From NCBI RefSeq assembly GCF_002113025.1, contig NZ_NEJH01000007.1:186001-250000 (forward strand): a stretch of DNA of 64,000 nt, written 5' to 3'. The stretch comes from Pseudomonas sp. B28(2017) (lineage in GTDB: Bacteria; Pseudomonadota; Gammaproteobacteria; Pseudomonadales; Pseudomonadaceae). The stretch's first letter is position 1. Each line of letters starts with the position of its first letter. The notes under the pieces were generated by a model. It was not told the origin of the DNA. It searched no databases and saw only the letters and a program-made list of their open reading frames with translations. Made by a program: the position numbers and the translations under genes. Shown piece after piece: positions 44,505 through 53,688 of the stretch.

Positions 44505-45383
44505 TCAGGCCCCCAGCGTCACGCTGTAACCGGTGCAATACGCCGCCTCGGCCTTGCTCGGCTTGATATCAGTCCAATCCAGCAATTCAACCCGGGCGAT
44601 GCCGGGAATGTGCAACTGCGCATCGATCCCCGAGCGCGCCACTTCCAGCCCCAAACGACGACGCGGGTTGATCCACTCGCCCAGGCGTTTCTGGCTTTCG
44701 GCCAGATAGGCTTCGTTTTCCGGCCCCGGTGCCTGGGGGTACAGCACTGCTTCAATGTGGTAATCGATGACCACGGCGCTCTGCACCGTGAGGCGGTCGG
44801 CCACCGGCCGCACGTCCTCGTCATTGAGGTGCAGCCGGACCTCTTCCAGCAGTTCTGGCGAGGCCGCGCCGCTGCCTTCCAGGCTGAGCACGGTGACCAC
44901 CACTACGGCCGGCGATGGGCTTTCCGCTGTGGCATCGGCCACCAACCCGGAAGCGTTGCGTGCATGCAAGATGTAGCTGTTGCGCGGCCCCGCCGTGGTC
45001 AGCCCCTCATACGACAGCTGCACCCGCTCGCGCAGGGCATCGTCCTCTTCGAGCACCTGCGGCGTCGGTGGCACGGTGCTCGGATCTCCGGCCTGAATCA
45101 CCAGGCGTTGCAGGTTGACGTTGGCGGCCAGGTGATCGAGGTCGGCGCGTTCGGCGTGGGCCAACAGCAAGGCCTTGCCCGCATCGTTGACCCGCGCCCG
45201 GTTCTGCAAGGCGCCATACGCGGCCTGCTCGATCAGCTTGAGCACCGGGTCGCTCTCCAGCTCCGCGCTCCAGTTGTCGCCCATGCTCAGGCGGAAGGCT
45301 TCCAGTTTCTCCTGGTAGACCTCTTCAAAATCGAGGTCTTCCAGCACTTGCGGCGGCGGCAGGGCCGCCAGCTCCATGGTCAT
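44505..45383 (-). CDS. Baseplate assembly protein J
   Basis: This protein of 292 aa has the gpJ pattern: LPPPQVLEDLDFEEVYQEKLEAF at the start, DPVLKLIEQAAYGALQNRARVNDAGKALLLA, then DDALRERVQLSYEGLTTAGP. It is part of the baseplate wedge. Its start overlaps the stop of W (ATGA-type junction). Confidence 0.95.
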   Translation of the reverse strand: MTMELAALPPPQVLEDLDFEEVYQEKLEAFRLSMGDNWSAELESDPVLKLIEQAAYGALQNRARVNDAGKALLLAHAERADLDHLAANVNLQRLVIQAGDPSTVPPTPQVLEEDDALRERVQLSYEGLTTAGPRNSYILHARNASGLVADATAESPSPAVVVVTVLSLEGSGAASPELLEEVRLHLNDEDVRPVADRLTVQSAVVIDYHIEAVLYPQAPGPENEAYLAESQKRLGEWINPRRRLGLEVARSGIDAQLHIPGIARVELLDWTDIKPSKAEAAYCTGYSVTLGA

Positions 45384-45706
45384 GTCGACACCTCTAACAA
45401 CACATCGCCGCCCAGGTACTGCCCGGTCAGTTCAAAGGTGATACGTCCGTCGAGGATGGCCACGGCGCGCACCCGCCCGAGTTTCAACCGCGGCTCCCAA
45501 CGCCCAAGCGTGCTGGCCACTTCCGCCTGCACGGCACTTTTCCAGCCGTCATTGACTGGCAAGTCGACAAAACGCCGCAGCTTGCTACCGTACTCCGGGC
45601 GCATGCGTCGGCTGCCCAGTGGAGTGGAGAGAATGTCCTCGATGGACTGGCGCAGGTGATCGAGGCCGGAGATCAGCTGACCGGTACGGCGATCCAGTCC
45701 GATCAT
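45380..45706 (-). CDS. Baseplate assembly protein W (gp25-like)
   Basis: This protein of 108 aa is a clear GPW/gp25 family member: GLDHLRQSIEDILSTPLGSRRMRPEYGS and EPRLKLGRVRAV. It belongs to the contractile tail baseplate. Confidence 0.94.
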   Translation of the reverse strand: MIGLDRRTGQLISGLDHLRQSIEDILSTPLGSRRMRPEYGSKLRRFVDLPVNDGWKSAVQAEVASTLGRWEPRLKLGRVRAVAILDGRITFELTGQYLGGDVLLEVST

Positions 45707-45711
45707 GTAGG

Positions 45712-45957
45712 TCAGCCCTCGACCGCGATAAAGTCCACCCGGCCTTCCAGGTAGCCGATGGCGGCGTTATCGTTCGACGCCACCGAGACCTGCCCCTTGG
45801 TCACCCGCAACGTACCGCTGCACTGGGGCAGGATCAGCACCCGGGAGGTATAGAGCGTGTCGCGAAACACCCGCACCGCGTCCAGCGTGGCCGGCATGGG
45901 TGGATTGGCGTCAGGCTCGTCGGGCGACACGGCGGCGCCTTTGATTTTGGTCGTCAT
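45712..45957 (-). CDS. Hypothetical phage protein in baseplate cluster
   Basis: This protein of 81 aa is not one I recognise. It has a polar Pro-rich N-terminus and a beta-rich second half (GTLRVTKGQVSVASND). GGAG precedes the ATG. It lies between V and W, a position where Pseudomonas prophages often carry a small unknown gene. Confidence 0.65.
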   Translation of the reverse strand: MTTKIKGAAVSPDEPDANPPMPATLDAVRVFRDTLYTSRVLILPQCSGTLRVTKGQVSVASNDNAAIGYLEGRVDFIAVEG

Positions 45958-45972
45958 GGTTTGCTCCAGGCA

Positions 45973-45997
45973 TAAAAAGGCCCGCGCATGGCGGGCT
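45973..45997 (-). terminator. Intra-operon intrinsic terminator after V
   Basis: On the minus strand GCCCGC and GCGGGC form a stem with a 5-nt loop, followed by CTTTTTAT. It lies between V and the 81-aa gene. Confidence 0.7.
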
Positions 45998-46016
45998 GAA
46001 TGTGAACGGAATCGGG

Positions 46017-46574
46017 TTAATGCGAGTGGTTGCTGCTGTTGCCAGTGGCGTCCATGATTTTGCCGTCACCCTGAATGTCACCCGTTACGCGTAACGGCCC
46101 GTTGATCGTGACCGCACCGGTCAGATCGATGGCGGCGGCCTGGCCGGTTATCGCGTTATCCGTAACGGCCAGAGTCGAGGCGCCGACACGGATCAGGACC
46201 TGCCCACTCGGCACACTGATGGTGTAGCTATTGGCCTGCCAGTCGTAGACCAGCGAGCCGCCATCTTCGAAGTGCCAGGCCTCGACATGATCGCGGTTGT
46301 CCGGCGGTGCCCCGGCATTGCCATACAACCCCGGGATAAAGGTCCCCATGGCCGGCTCACCGCTAGGGCTGAACAAAACGCCCTGCTCATTCATGCTCGG
46401 CACCCGCCAGTGGCGGGCCTTGCCGGCGGCCAGGCTGTGCCAACGAACCCAGGCACTGACCCAGTCACCTGACTTGACCCGCACCCGGCCGGCCTCCAGA
46501 TCGATGCCGACCACCACGCTGGGCAACAGCATGGCGGCGATCATCCGGTCATGTTCAGCGCTGGGGTACCCCAT
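46017..46574 (-). CDS. Baseplate assembly protein V (membrane-piercing spike)
   Basis: This gpV-like spike protein of 185 aa has an OB-fold N-terminus (MLLPSVVVGIDLEAGRVRVKSGDWVSAWVRW) and beta-helix repeats. The C-terminal end is NSSNHSH, and its HxH resembles the metal-binding apex of P2 gpV. It pierces the outer membrane during injection. Confidence 0.93.
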   Translation of the reverse strand: MGYPSAEHDRMIAAMLLPSVVVGIDLEAGRVRVKSGDWVSAWVRWHSLAAGKARHWRVPSMNEQGVLFSPSGEPAMGTFIPGLYGNAGAPPDNRDHVEAWHFEDGGSLVYDWQANSYTISVPSGQVLIRVGASTLAVTDNAITGQAAAIDLTGAVTINGPLRVTGDIQGDGKIMDATGNSSNHSH

Positions 46575-47094
46575 TCTCCAGATCCTCCGGCTGAAAGTAG
46601 TGGTCTTCGTTGCCGATACCGGTGCAACCGTCGACGTTCAGGTACAGGCTGCCCGGAGGTTCAATCGGCCATGGCCATTCAAGTTCGCCGACCTGAAACA
46701 CCTGCTTCCATTCGACAATCCACATCACGAACTGGGCCAGCTCGGGCATCGAGTCATCCGGAAAGGCATGGACATCCTGCACCTCCTCGACAAAGTCCAG
46801 ATCCCAATATTGCCCGCGTAAAATCTTGCTGATCTCGGTGGCTAGAATGGCCGCCTGCAAGGCGGCTTTACTGAGGGTGGAATCAACCATGATGCACACC
46901 TGAAAACGACCAGTCAGCGACGTTTTACCACTGCCATTGTCCGTCGCTTCACCAATGTCCGTCAGGGCAAACAACACCGCCGGCAGCCCCACCTCGGCCT
47001 CCAGCTCGGGAAACGACTCGACGCTGGCCACCATCGGCAAGCGCTCGCGAAAGGTGGCCTCAATGGCGTTGTGTAAGGTCGTCAGTTCATCCAT
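46555..47094 (-). CDS. Hypothetical phage head-tail/tail-completion protein
   Basis: This protein of 179 aa has features of tail completion or neck proteins (an alpha/beta fold with LHNAIEATFRERLP and IVEWKQVFQVGELEWPWP), but I cannot assign it with certainty. It sits between the FII-like joining gene and V, overlapping V by 20 bp and its upstream neighbour by 8 bp. Confidence 0.65.
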   Translation of the reverse strand: MDELTTLHNAIEATFRERLPMVASVESFPELEAEVGLPAVLFALTDIGEATDNGSGKTSLTGRFQVCIMVDSTLSKAALQAAILATEISKILRGQYWDLDFVEEVQDVHAFPDDSMPELAQFVMWIVEWKQVFQVGELEWPWPIEPPGSLYLNVDGCTGIGNEDHYFQPEDLENGVPQR

Positions 47095-47452
47095 TGTTCA
47101 AACTCAGTGTGAAGGCGACCATGCCGGCGCCGTCCGGTTCGCGCTTGCTCACCTTGTAGCGGCCACCCCCTTGCTCGGTCGGCAGATCGATGGTCAGGAA
47201 ACTGTCTTTATCAATCCCCGTCGCATCCACCACCCGGGCCGTGAAGGTCGGGGCCAGCACGTTGTCGGTCACGATGGCATTGCCCAGGCGCACGCTCTTC
47301 GATTTGCCACCCACGTCGGCGCCGACAAAGGGCGAGAGAAAGGCACCGAACAGCGCCACCCCATCCGGCTTGATCGCTCGGTCACCCAAGCGACCCACCA
47401 GCACCGCATCCATGCGCGCCGTGATGTCGCGGAAGCGTTCCATTCCCGTCAC
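47087..47452 (-). CDS. Phage head-tail joining protein (lambda gpFII-like)
   Basis: This protein of 121 aa resembles the lambda head-tail joining family: MERFRDITARMDAVLVGRLGD at the start, and a beta barrel end with TIDLPTEQGGGRYKVSKREPD. It connects the filled head to the tail. The adjacent tail is P2-type, so the joint marks the head-tail mosaic boundary. Confidence 0.8.
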   Translation of the reverse strand: MTGMERFRDITARMDAVLVGRLGDRAIKPDGVALFGAFLSPFVGADVGGKSKSVRLGNAIVTDNVLAPTFTARVVDATGIDKDSFLTIDLPTEQGGGRYKVSKREPDGAGMVAFTLSLNNG

Positions 47453-47769
47453 TGAATCAGCAACGCTTCGGCAATCCCGCCGACCGGAGCGCTCATCAGC
47501 TTGCCGAACGGCACCAGGTCACCGGTGGCCACCAGCGGATCGACCAGCACACCGCCTTGCAGGGCCACCTTCTGCCCTTGCAACAGTGCCGCATCGGCGG
47601 GCAAACGCCAGACGCCGTCGAGATGGCCCACCAGGACATCACCCGCCGCACCACTGGCAATCGGGATGACCACCGTATCAACCAGCACCAACGGCACCCC
47701 CGCCATCGCGCCACCATCTGGCGCCACAAAAGTCAGCGTGCTACCGGGGCCGGAATAATTCTTGGACAT
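47449..47769 (-). CDS. DUF2190-type phage capsid-associated protein
   Basis: This protein of 106 aa starts at ATG 47769 after CAGGAG. The pattern GSTLTFVAPDGGAMAGVPLVLVD and DVLVGHLDGVWRLPAD matches the DUF2190 family found next to lambda-like capsid genes, probably as a decoration protein. Confidence 0.82.
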   Translation of the reverse strand: MSKNYSGPGSTLTFVAPDGGAMAGVPLVLVDTVVIPIASGAAGDVLVGHLDGVWRLPADAALLQGQKVALQGGVLVDPLVATGDLVPFGKLMSAPVGGIAEALLIQ

Positions 47770-47792
47770 GCGTTTTTCTCCTGCACAGAAAC

Positions 47793-47817
47793 AACAAACC
47801 CCGCACACGGCGGGGTA
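47793..47817 (-). terminator. Weak intra-operon terminator after the capsid gene
   Basis: ACCCCGC and GCGGGGT form a stem with a 5-nt loop. On the minus strand it is followed by TTTGTTGTTT, a poor T-tract. Confidence 0.5.
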
Positions 47818-47836
47818 TTGAGGTGAATCACTATTG

Positions 47837-49942
47837 TCAGCGGGCTTTAGTCGCTACCGCACCGACCGACTTGTTCAGGCCGCGATAGTCCAGCGCCGCG
47901 ACCCCAGCGTCGATTCGCACCTTGCTCGTCACACCATCAATGGTGAAGCCCTGTTGCTGCTCCATGTAGGGCTGTTCAACGCCGTCCAGGTAGGCGACTT
48001 CGATGGTGTCCGCGCCTTGGCGGGCTGCCTGATACCAGGTGGTCGCTGAATCATCGTCAAGACGTGGTTCGGCGATCACTGCGGCGAAGTTGCGGATCGG
48101 GTTGTCGATACCGGCATTGGTATCGACGCCGGGTACGGACGCCGAGCGGATCAGTTGGTTGGTCTTGTCTTCCAGCGCCACCGGTACCAAAACAAACGCC
48201 GGGCGAATGTTCAGCGTCCGGGGCTTGCCGCCCTCGACCTGAGTTTTCTGCAAGGCCATGGCGGTCTTGGCCTTGCTCAGCGCTTCAATCGACATATTGG
48301 CGCCGGCACCGGTGAACAGGTTGTTTCGCTCGGCATCGAACAACTCTTTGCCGTCGCTCATCACCGGCGAATGGATCAGCGTGTCGTAGACCAGGTCGCC
48401 GATGGTGCCGCGCGCGGCCAAGCCCATGTTGTAGGGCACCGTGCTCAGCTGGTCGAGGTCGTCGTTGATGATCGCCTGACGGGTGATGCTGAACATTTCA
48501 CCGTAGGTGGCCAGGCGGATTTTTTCGCCACGGTCACTGGTGGTGATGTATTTGTATTCCGCACCTGGGCGAACTTCACGCAGGCTCGGGAAGGCCCCCA
48601 TGCCGACCCGGGATGCCACCTTAAAGTCACTCAAGCGGCCCTTTTTGGTCCACAGGTGGTAGGTCTCCGGCGCCTCGTCCCAGCCGAGCAGCACCGACTT
48701 GGCGGCGCTGTCCACCAGGATGTTGCCGAAGTCGCTGGAGTCATGGGTGAACGCCAGCCCGACCATGGCCATCGGATCAAGGGTGGCCACCAGAATGCCG
48801 CGATCATGCAGCGAAGCACGGGCCAGCTCACGCAGGCTCATGTGGTTATAGGCGTTGTCCTTCTGATTTTCCGCCTGACCCAAACGACCCGCCAGCGAGG
48901 CGCGCACCGAATCGCCGACCAGGTTGCCATTGCTGACGTGGCCATGGTGGTTAGGGCCACCCGTTGGGGTCGTGGTCGAGCCCAGCGCAACCAGCAGTTT
49001 TTCTCGCGCCATCTCGGCCGTGCAGCTTAGGTCATTGAGGCAGGTGTTGAGCAGCTCGGTGTGGCTGGTGACCAGCGAGCCGCAGAACGCGGCATTGATC
49101 GCCGTGCGGCGAGCACCGTCCGCCGCCATGACCTGGGCGCGCATCTGATCGAGAGTCAGCGCGACCGGCGCCGGATCGACAACCGGCGCTGGAGTCGGGG
49201 CTGGAGCGGGAGCCGGAGCAGGCGCTGGGGTTGGAGCGGAAGCGCGCGGATTGAACAGATTTTGTGCCGAGGTAGGCATGTTGTTGAACTCCTGCATGCG
49301 TTTTGAAGTGAGTTGAGCGGCCGCCTTGAACGGGTCAAGCACGTTGTCAGCGAAACCGGCCGCCACCGCTTCGTTGCCATCCATCCAGGTTTCAGCCTTG
49401 AGCAGCGCCTGAATGTCCTCAATCGCCTTGCCCGACTTGCGCATGTACGCCTGAATTAGCGTGCTCTCGACTTTGTCGAGTAGGTCGGCGTACTCGCGCA
49501 TGGCGTCGGCATCACCCACCTGACCACCCCACGGCTTGTGAATCATCATCATGGCGTTGGCCGGCATGTTGATTTCATCCCCGGCCATGGCAATTACACT
49601 GGCCATCGAAGCGGCGAGACCATCGATGTACACCACGACCCGCGCCGAATGGCCGCGCAGCAGGTTGTACATGGTGGTGCCTTCAAACACGTCGCCACCC
49701 GGCGAGTGAATGTGAAGATTGATCTGTGACACGTCACCCAGGGCGGCCAGATCACGGGCGAACTGCTTGGCGGTAATGCCCCAAGCACCGATCTCGTCGT
49801 ACAGCATCACCTCGACCACCCCGCGCTGCACCGCACGGAGCGAATACCAGCTTTCGCCGGGCTTATTCGTCGGAGTTATCGAGGCTCTCGGCCTCATCAA
49901 CGACAGGTTTTTTTGGCTGTTCATCGGTTTGCGTTTTTCCAT
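47837..49942 (-). CDS. ClpP-like prohead protease/major capsid fusion protein
   Basis: This protein has about 700 aa. A ClpP-like (S14) protease lies at about residues 25-210: nucleophile Ser in GLAASMASVIAMAG, His in MMIHKPWGG. A linker of repeated Pro-Ala follows (PTPAPAPAPAPAPTPAP). The C-terminal 400 residues or so are a major capsid protein (GMGAFPSLREVRPGAEYKY, AIINDDLDQLSTVPYNMGLAARG). The protease matures the prohead by cutting itself and the scaffold. The start is uncertain: ATGs at 49942, 49924 and 49897 all lie inside the end of the portal gene. Confidence 0.9.
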   Translation of the reverse strand: MEKRKPMNSQKNLSLMRPRASITPTNKPGESWYSLRAVQRGVVEVMLYDEIGAWGITAKQFARDLAALGDVSQINLHIHSPGGDVFEGTTMYNLLRGHSARVVVYIDGLAASMASVIAMAGDEINMPANAMMMIHKPWGGQVGDADAMREYADLLDKVESTLIQAYMRKSGKAIEDIQALLKAETWMDGNEAVAAGFADNVLDPFKAAAQLTSKRMQEFNNMPTSAQNLFNPRASAPTPAPAPAPAPAPTPAPVVDPAPVALTLDQMRAQVMAADGARRTAINAAFCGSLVTSHTELLNTCLNDLSCTAEMAREKLLVALGSTTTPTGGPNHHGHVSNGNLVGDSVRASLAGRLGQAENQKDNAYNHMSLRELARASLHDRGILVATLDPMAMVGLAFTHDSSDFGNILVDSAAKSVLLGWDEAPETYHLWTKKGRLSDFKVASRVGMGAFPSLREVRPGAEYKYITTSDRGEKIRLATYGEMFSITRQAIINDDLDQLSTVPYNMGLAARGTIGDLVYDTLIHSPVMSDGKELFDAERNNLFTGAGANMSIEALSKAKTAMALQKTQVEGGKPRTLNIRPAFVLVPVALEDKTNQLIRSASVPGVDTNAGIDNPIRNFAAVIAEPRLDDDSATTWYQAARQGADTIEVAYLDGVEQPYMEQQQGFTIDGVTSKVRIDAGVAALDYRGLNKSVGAVATKAR

Positions 49943-51407
49943 AGATCTCGTGATAGAAGTCCGAACTGAAGACCAGTCCTTGTTCCCGGTTGGTTTTGAT
50001 TTCCGAAGCCCGGGAACGCTTGAGTTCCTGCGGGTTGCGCTGCCGCGCCCGCGCCACTTCCGACTCATCGGAAAAGCCTGCTTCAACCAGAATTTTCCAA
50101 GCATTGGCCTCATGGATCGGATTGATCCAAGGCATCACCGGCCCTTGGTAAATCGCGCCAAACACCGTGTCCGGATCGACGTCGGCCGGCACCTTGATCA
50201 CCCCGCTGGCAATCGCCATGTGCAGCCATTCGCGATAGACCGGGCGACTCCAGTAGTCGATAAATTCGTGCTGCAGCAGGTCATAGCCCGCCTGCCCCTC
50301 GACCAGCTCCTGACGCTGTGCGGAATAGGTGCCGTCATAACTGCGCGCCACGCTGGAGTAAGTGCCCCGGGTACCGGCGGCCACCGCCTTGAGCTGGCCG
50401 TTGCGAAAGCCTTCAAGAAAAGGGTTGGGCCGGTTGCTTTCGATCATGCCAACGTCTTCGCCGGGCAGCAGGCCGTCGAACACCATGCCAGGGCCGATGG
50501 GAATGCTGCGAGCAGCGACAGCCTGGCCATTCACCGCCGATGGCGTGGTGTAGTCGTCCGGCGTGCCTTTTTTGATGTACATGGCCAGCGCCGCGCTGAT
50601 CCGTGCGGCAACCCGTTCGCTTTCCTCGTAATCCTTGATGTCTGCCAGGCGAATCAGCACGGCATGCAGCAGAGGTTGGCCGCGGTTTTGACCGATGCGC
50701 TTACGGTGCGCGATGTGAATCATCTGTTCGACCGGCACGCGCTTGGTGATCAAAGTCAGCTGGAAACCGGCGGCATGCCCGGGGTGATGCTTGACCAGGT
50801 GATAGGCCCGGACCCGCCGCCACTGATTGCGCTCGATTCCTTGCACAATGCCCTTGGCTTCATCGTTGTATTCCCACGGCAGGTAATCCGGTTCCAGCAA
50901 CTCCAAAGCGAAAGGCACCACGCTCAAATGCTCATAGCTGGGCACACGCCCTTTGAGCTTCTGCGCCAAGGCTTCGCCATCGCGCAGCCAGGTGCGGCAC
51001 ACCTGCCGCTCCATCTGCGGGCGGGACAGCTCGCCGGACGTTTCCGGGCGCAACGACCACTCGGCCCAGCGGGCCTTGATCTGCGCCGCAAATTCCAGAT
51101 GCACTTCCCCGGCGTAGCTCAAGGGAAACGGCTCGACCGCGATGCCCATGCCGCCCACCACTCGCTCTTCCAGACGATCGAACAAGCCGGTGACGATGTC
51201 GTGGTCTTCGTCCAACTTGCGGCACTGCTCGCGCAAAGAGCGCGCCGAACGCTGCAGCGAGCGGTCCGCGCTGGCAGATTGTTTTTTGGCTTGGTGCGTG
51301 CGAGTCGCCTGCGCCGCTTCAAAGGCCATGATCGTGCTACGGGCACGCAGACGGTCAGCCACCAGCCCGGGAAACACCGGGGCCAGTACACGATCCAGCA
51401 GGTTCAT
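49863..51407 (-). CDS. Phage portal protein (lambda gpB-like)
   Basis: This protein of 514 aa starts at ATG 51407, overlapping the gpW stop (ATGA). The lambda portal pattern is clear: RTWLRDGEALAQKL, RVPVEQMIHIAHRKRIGQNRGQPLLHAVL and EFIDYWSRPVYREWLHMAI. It forms the dodecameric DNA channel. Confidence 0.94.
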   Translation of the reverse strand: MNLLDRVLAPVFPGLVADRLRARSTIMAFEAAQATRTHQAKKQSASADRSLQRSARSLREQCRKLDEDHDIVTGLFDRLEERVVGGMGIAVEPFPLSYAGEVHLEFAAQIKARWAEWSLRPETSGELSRPQMERQVCRTWLRDGEALAQKLKGRVPSYEHLSVVPFALELLEPDYLPWEYNDEAKGIVQGIERNQWRRVRAYHLVKHHPGHAAGFQLTLITKRVPVEQMIHIAHRKRIGQNRGQPLLHAVLIRLADIKDYEESERVAARISAALAMYIKKGTPDDYTTPSAVNGQAVAARSIPIGPGMVFDGLLPGEDVGMIESNRPNPFLEGFRNGQLKAVAAGTRGTYSSVARSYDGTYSAQRQELVEGQAGYDLLQHEFIDYWSRPVYREWLHMAIASGVIKVPADVDPDTVFGAIYQGPVMPWINPIHEANAWKILVEAGFSDESEVARARQRNPQELKRSRASEIKTNREQGLVFSSDFYHEIYGKTQTDEQPKKPVVDEAESLDNSDE

Positions 51408-51616
51408 CGGAATGTCGCCAAGGCATACGGTGGCTGCCCTGCCGCTGCGGCTTGTTGTGCCCGCACCCGGCGCTCCCATTCCAGCCGGCCAGCGCGGATT
51501 TCCTCCAGGTCATCCATGATTAACTTGCGACCGTTAAAGAGGATTTCCTTTCCCTGCAGGATGGCCAACTCGGCCTCCAGATAGCGGTCCACCATGTCTT
51601 GAGCGGTTATAGCCAT
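51404..51616 (-). CDS. gpW-like head-tail joining protein
   Basis: This protein of 70 aa has the gpW family pattern: MAITAQDMVDRYLEAELAILQG, KEILFNGRKLIMDDLEEI. In lambda gpW stabilises DNA in the head. It lies between the large terminase and portal genes, as in lambda. Confidence 0.85.
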   Translation of the reverse strand: MAITAQDMVDRYLEAELAILQGKEILFNGRKLIMDDLEEIRAGRLEWERRVRAQQAAAAGQPPYALATFR

Positions 51617-53688
51617 GCGCCTTGTCCTGTATTAAGCCAGCCGCCCGACTCGGCGGGCTGGTCGGGTGATTGTTCAGGCTCGACCTCAGGCACCGACACC
51701 GGAGCCGATATCGGAGCGGCAACAGTGGCCGGTTTGCTTTCTTGCTCGTAATTCACCGGCACAGTCCAGGTGCCTGACGGCAACTGCTGCGCGAGCAGGT
51801 CGAGATTCATGCCAAAGCGCTGCTGCGTTACACGTAACGCCGCCAAGGCATACACCAGGCAATCGAGCGCTTCGTTTCGGCGCCCGCCTGCGTCCCAACG
51901 CTGGACGCGCTGATGCTTGACGATCACCCATTTACGGCGCTCGGCGGTGAGTTGTCGCAATTCGTCTTCGCCGCAAATCATCTCGTTGGCCGGCAGGTGG
52001 ATACAGCCAGGCACAGGCGCGCCCGAACCGTCCGGCTGCATCTTGAGACGGCCATAAATCAGCTCTTTGGCATTGTCGGTACCCACTTCGACCAGGTACG
52101 CACGCCCGCCTTTGACCTTGGTTTTCTTACGCGGCCAGGTCGCAATCGGCTTGCCGTAAGTCGAAGCACCAAATACAGGGATCACCCACTGGGTGCCGTG
52201 CTTGATGCATTCTTCACGTACTTCATCGCAGTAGTGACCACCTTGGTCCCAACACCAACGCTCGACGCCCATCACCGTGCCATCCGCCCGGGTGAAGGTC
52301 TTGTGGATCTCGACGCCGACCTTGGCCCGTAGCTCGATGCTGCCCGGGTCACCTTGCAGCACAAACTTATGGACCAGCCACGCTTCCTCACCCGCGCCAA
52401 ACGCCCAGACCCGGCCCTCATAGCGGTCATCCTGGGTATCAATACCGCCGAACAGGGCAACCGCTTTGGCCGGCACTTGCGGGTATATCTCCCGGCGTGC
52501 GTGCAACTGCTGCCATTCCAACTGCTCGCCTTGGTCCTCTTCCCAAGCTTCGCCCAGGGTGGTGTTGACGAAGGTTTTGAGCTTGCCCCGATCCTTCTTG
52601 ATCTTGAGCCATTCCGTGACGACTTCGGCCCAGGTCACAAACTCCGAGTACACCGTCCAGATATGAAAAGTCACCGAACGCGGTGACGGCATTGAAGTGT
52701 CCACATCGGTGAACCAGTCCATGCCGTCACGCGTCCAGATACCGGTCCGCTCGCAGATATAGCGACCGTTGACGGATGCCGCGACCATTTCGTGGTATTC
52801 GAAGGTACAGCCATGGCCGGACTCGCACAGGTACCAGGCCTTCACCACTTGCCCCAGTTCGTCCACGGCCCACTTGATACCGAACGGCGTAGCCGGGTCG
52901 CCCCACTTCAGGTATTGCTCGGTACCGCAGCACGGGCACTTGATGTTGAAGCGAAGAAAGTGCGGGGAGTCGTTGGCCGCCCGCGTGATCTGGCAGCCCT
53001 CCCCCGAGGTTTCCTCATTGTCGTCAGCGACAACCACTGTCGTCGGGGTCGATCCGCGTATGGACTTTTTGAACGTGGCACCTTCCAGGCGCTTGTCGCC
53101 AAGAATGGTGGGAGCACCCTCACCCTCGATGTCGGCGTTGAACTTCGACAGCTCGTCATAAATCACTTCATCCGGGCTTTTCTCCCGATAATTTTTCGCC
53201 GCCGTGCCACCCAGGCACCACAGCATCTTGGCGTTATCGAAGCGCTTTTCATCCAGTGTGTTATCGCGATGCTTTACCCCATACCAAGGTGCCAAGGCAC
53301 GCACCACAGGACTGTCACGAATCATCGTTTCGATGTGCCGCTTCATCATGCCGTCAGCGTCGCCATCGGTTGGGCACCAGACGATGACGTTGCGTTTCTT
53401 GTGCTGGACCTTGTAGCCCATGTTGGCCACCAGCATTTTGGTATAACCAACCCGCGCCGACTTCAGCACGTTGACTTCACGGATCAGGTCGTTACCCATC
53501 GCGTTGAGAATCGCGACCTGAAACGGCGCCGTCGTCCAATCGCCTTCCTGATAGGACGACTCGGACGACAGATAGAAATGCTCATCGGCCCATTCAACCG
53601 CTGTTCGCGGCGGCTCTTTGTAGAGCCCGGCGAGTCCCTTGCGGACCCCCTCAACCAGCGCCCTCATCCAAGGTGTCGACAAACTCAT
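51607..53688 (-). CDS. Terminase large subunit (lambda GpA-like)
   Basis: This protein of 693 aa has ATPase and nuclease domains of the GpA type: NVLKSARVGYTKML (Walker A region), YREKSPDEVIYDELSKF (Walker B), CPCCGTEQYLKWG zinc-like motif, and the nuclease half with VSLFGGIDTQDDRYEGRVWAFG-type text. GGAG lies 7 nt before ATG 53688. It packages DNA into proheads, cutting at cos. Confidence 0.95.
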   Translation of the reverse strand: MSLSTPWMRALVEGVRKGLAGLYKEPPRTAVEWADEHFYLSSESSYQEGDWTTAPFQVAILNAMGNDLIREVNVLKSARVGYTKMLVANMGYKVQHKKRNVIVWCPTDGDADGMMKRHIETMIRDSPVVRALAPWYGVKHRDNTLDEKRFDNAKMLWCLGGTAAKNYREKSPDEVIYDELSKFNADIEGEGAPTILGDKRLEGATFKKSIRGSTPTTVVVADDNEETSGEGCQITRAANDSPHFLRFNIKCPCCGTEQYLKWGDPATPFGIKWAVDELGQVVKAWYLCESGHGCTFEYHEMVAASVNGRYICERTGIWTRDGMDWFTDVDTSMPSPRSVTFHIWTVYSEFVTWAEVVTEWLKIKKDRGKLKTFVNTTLGEAWEEDQGEQLEWQQLHARREIYPQVPAKAVALFGGIDTQDDRYEGRVWAFGAGEEAWLVHKFVLQGDPGSIELRAKVGVEIHKTFTRADGTVMGVERWCWDQGGHYCDEVREECIKHGTQWVIPVFGASTYGKPIATWPRKKTKVKGGRAYLVEVGTDNAKELIYGRLKMQPDGSGAPVPGCIHLPANEMICGEDELRQLTAERRKWVIVKHQRVQRWDAGGRRNEALDCLVYALAALRVTQQRFGMNLDLLAQQLPSGTWTVPVNYEQESKPATVAAPISAPVSVPEVEPEQSPDQPAESGGWLNTGQGAWL

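Noticed and set aside
49719..51584. Plus-strand open frame of about 620 codons across the portal gene
   Set aside because: Shadow of the portal and capsid genes on the other strand; residue composition is Arg/His/Gln-rich as expected of antisense high-GC DNA.
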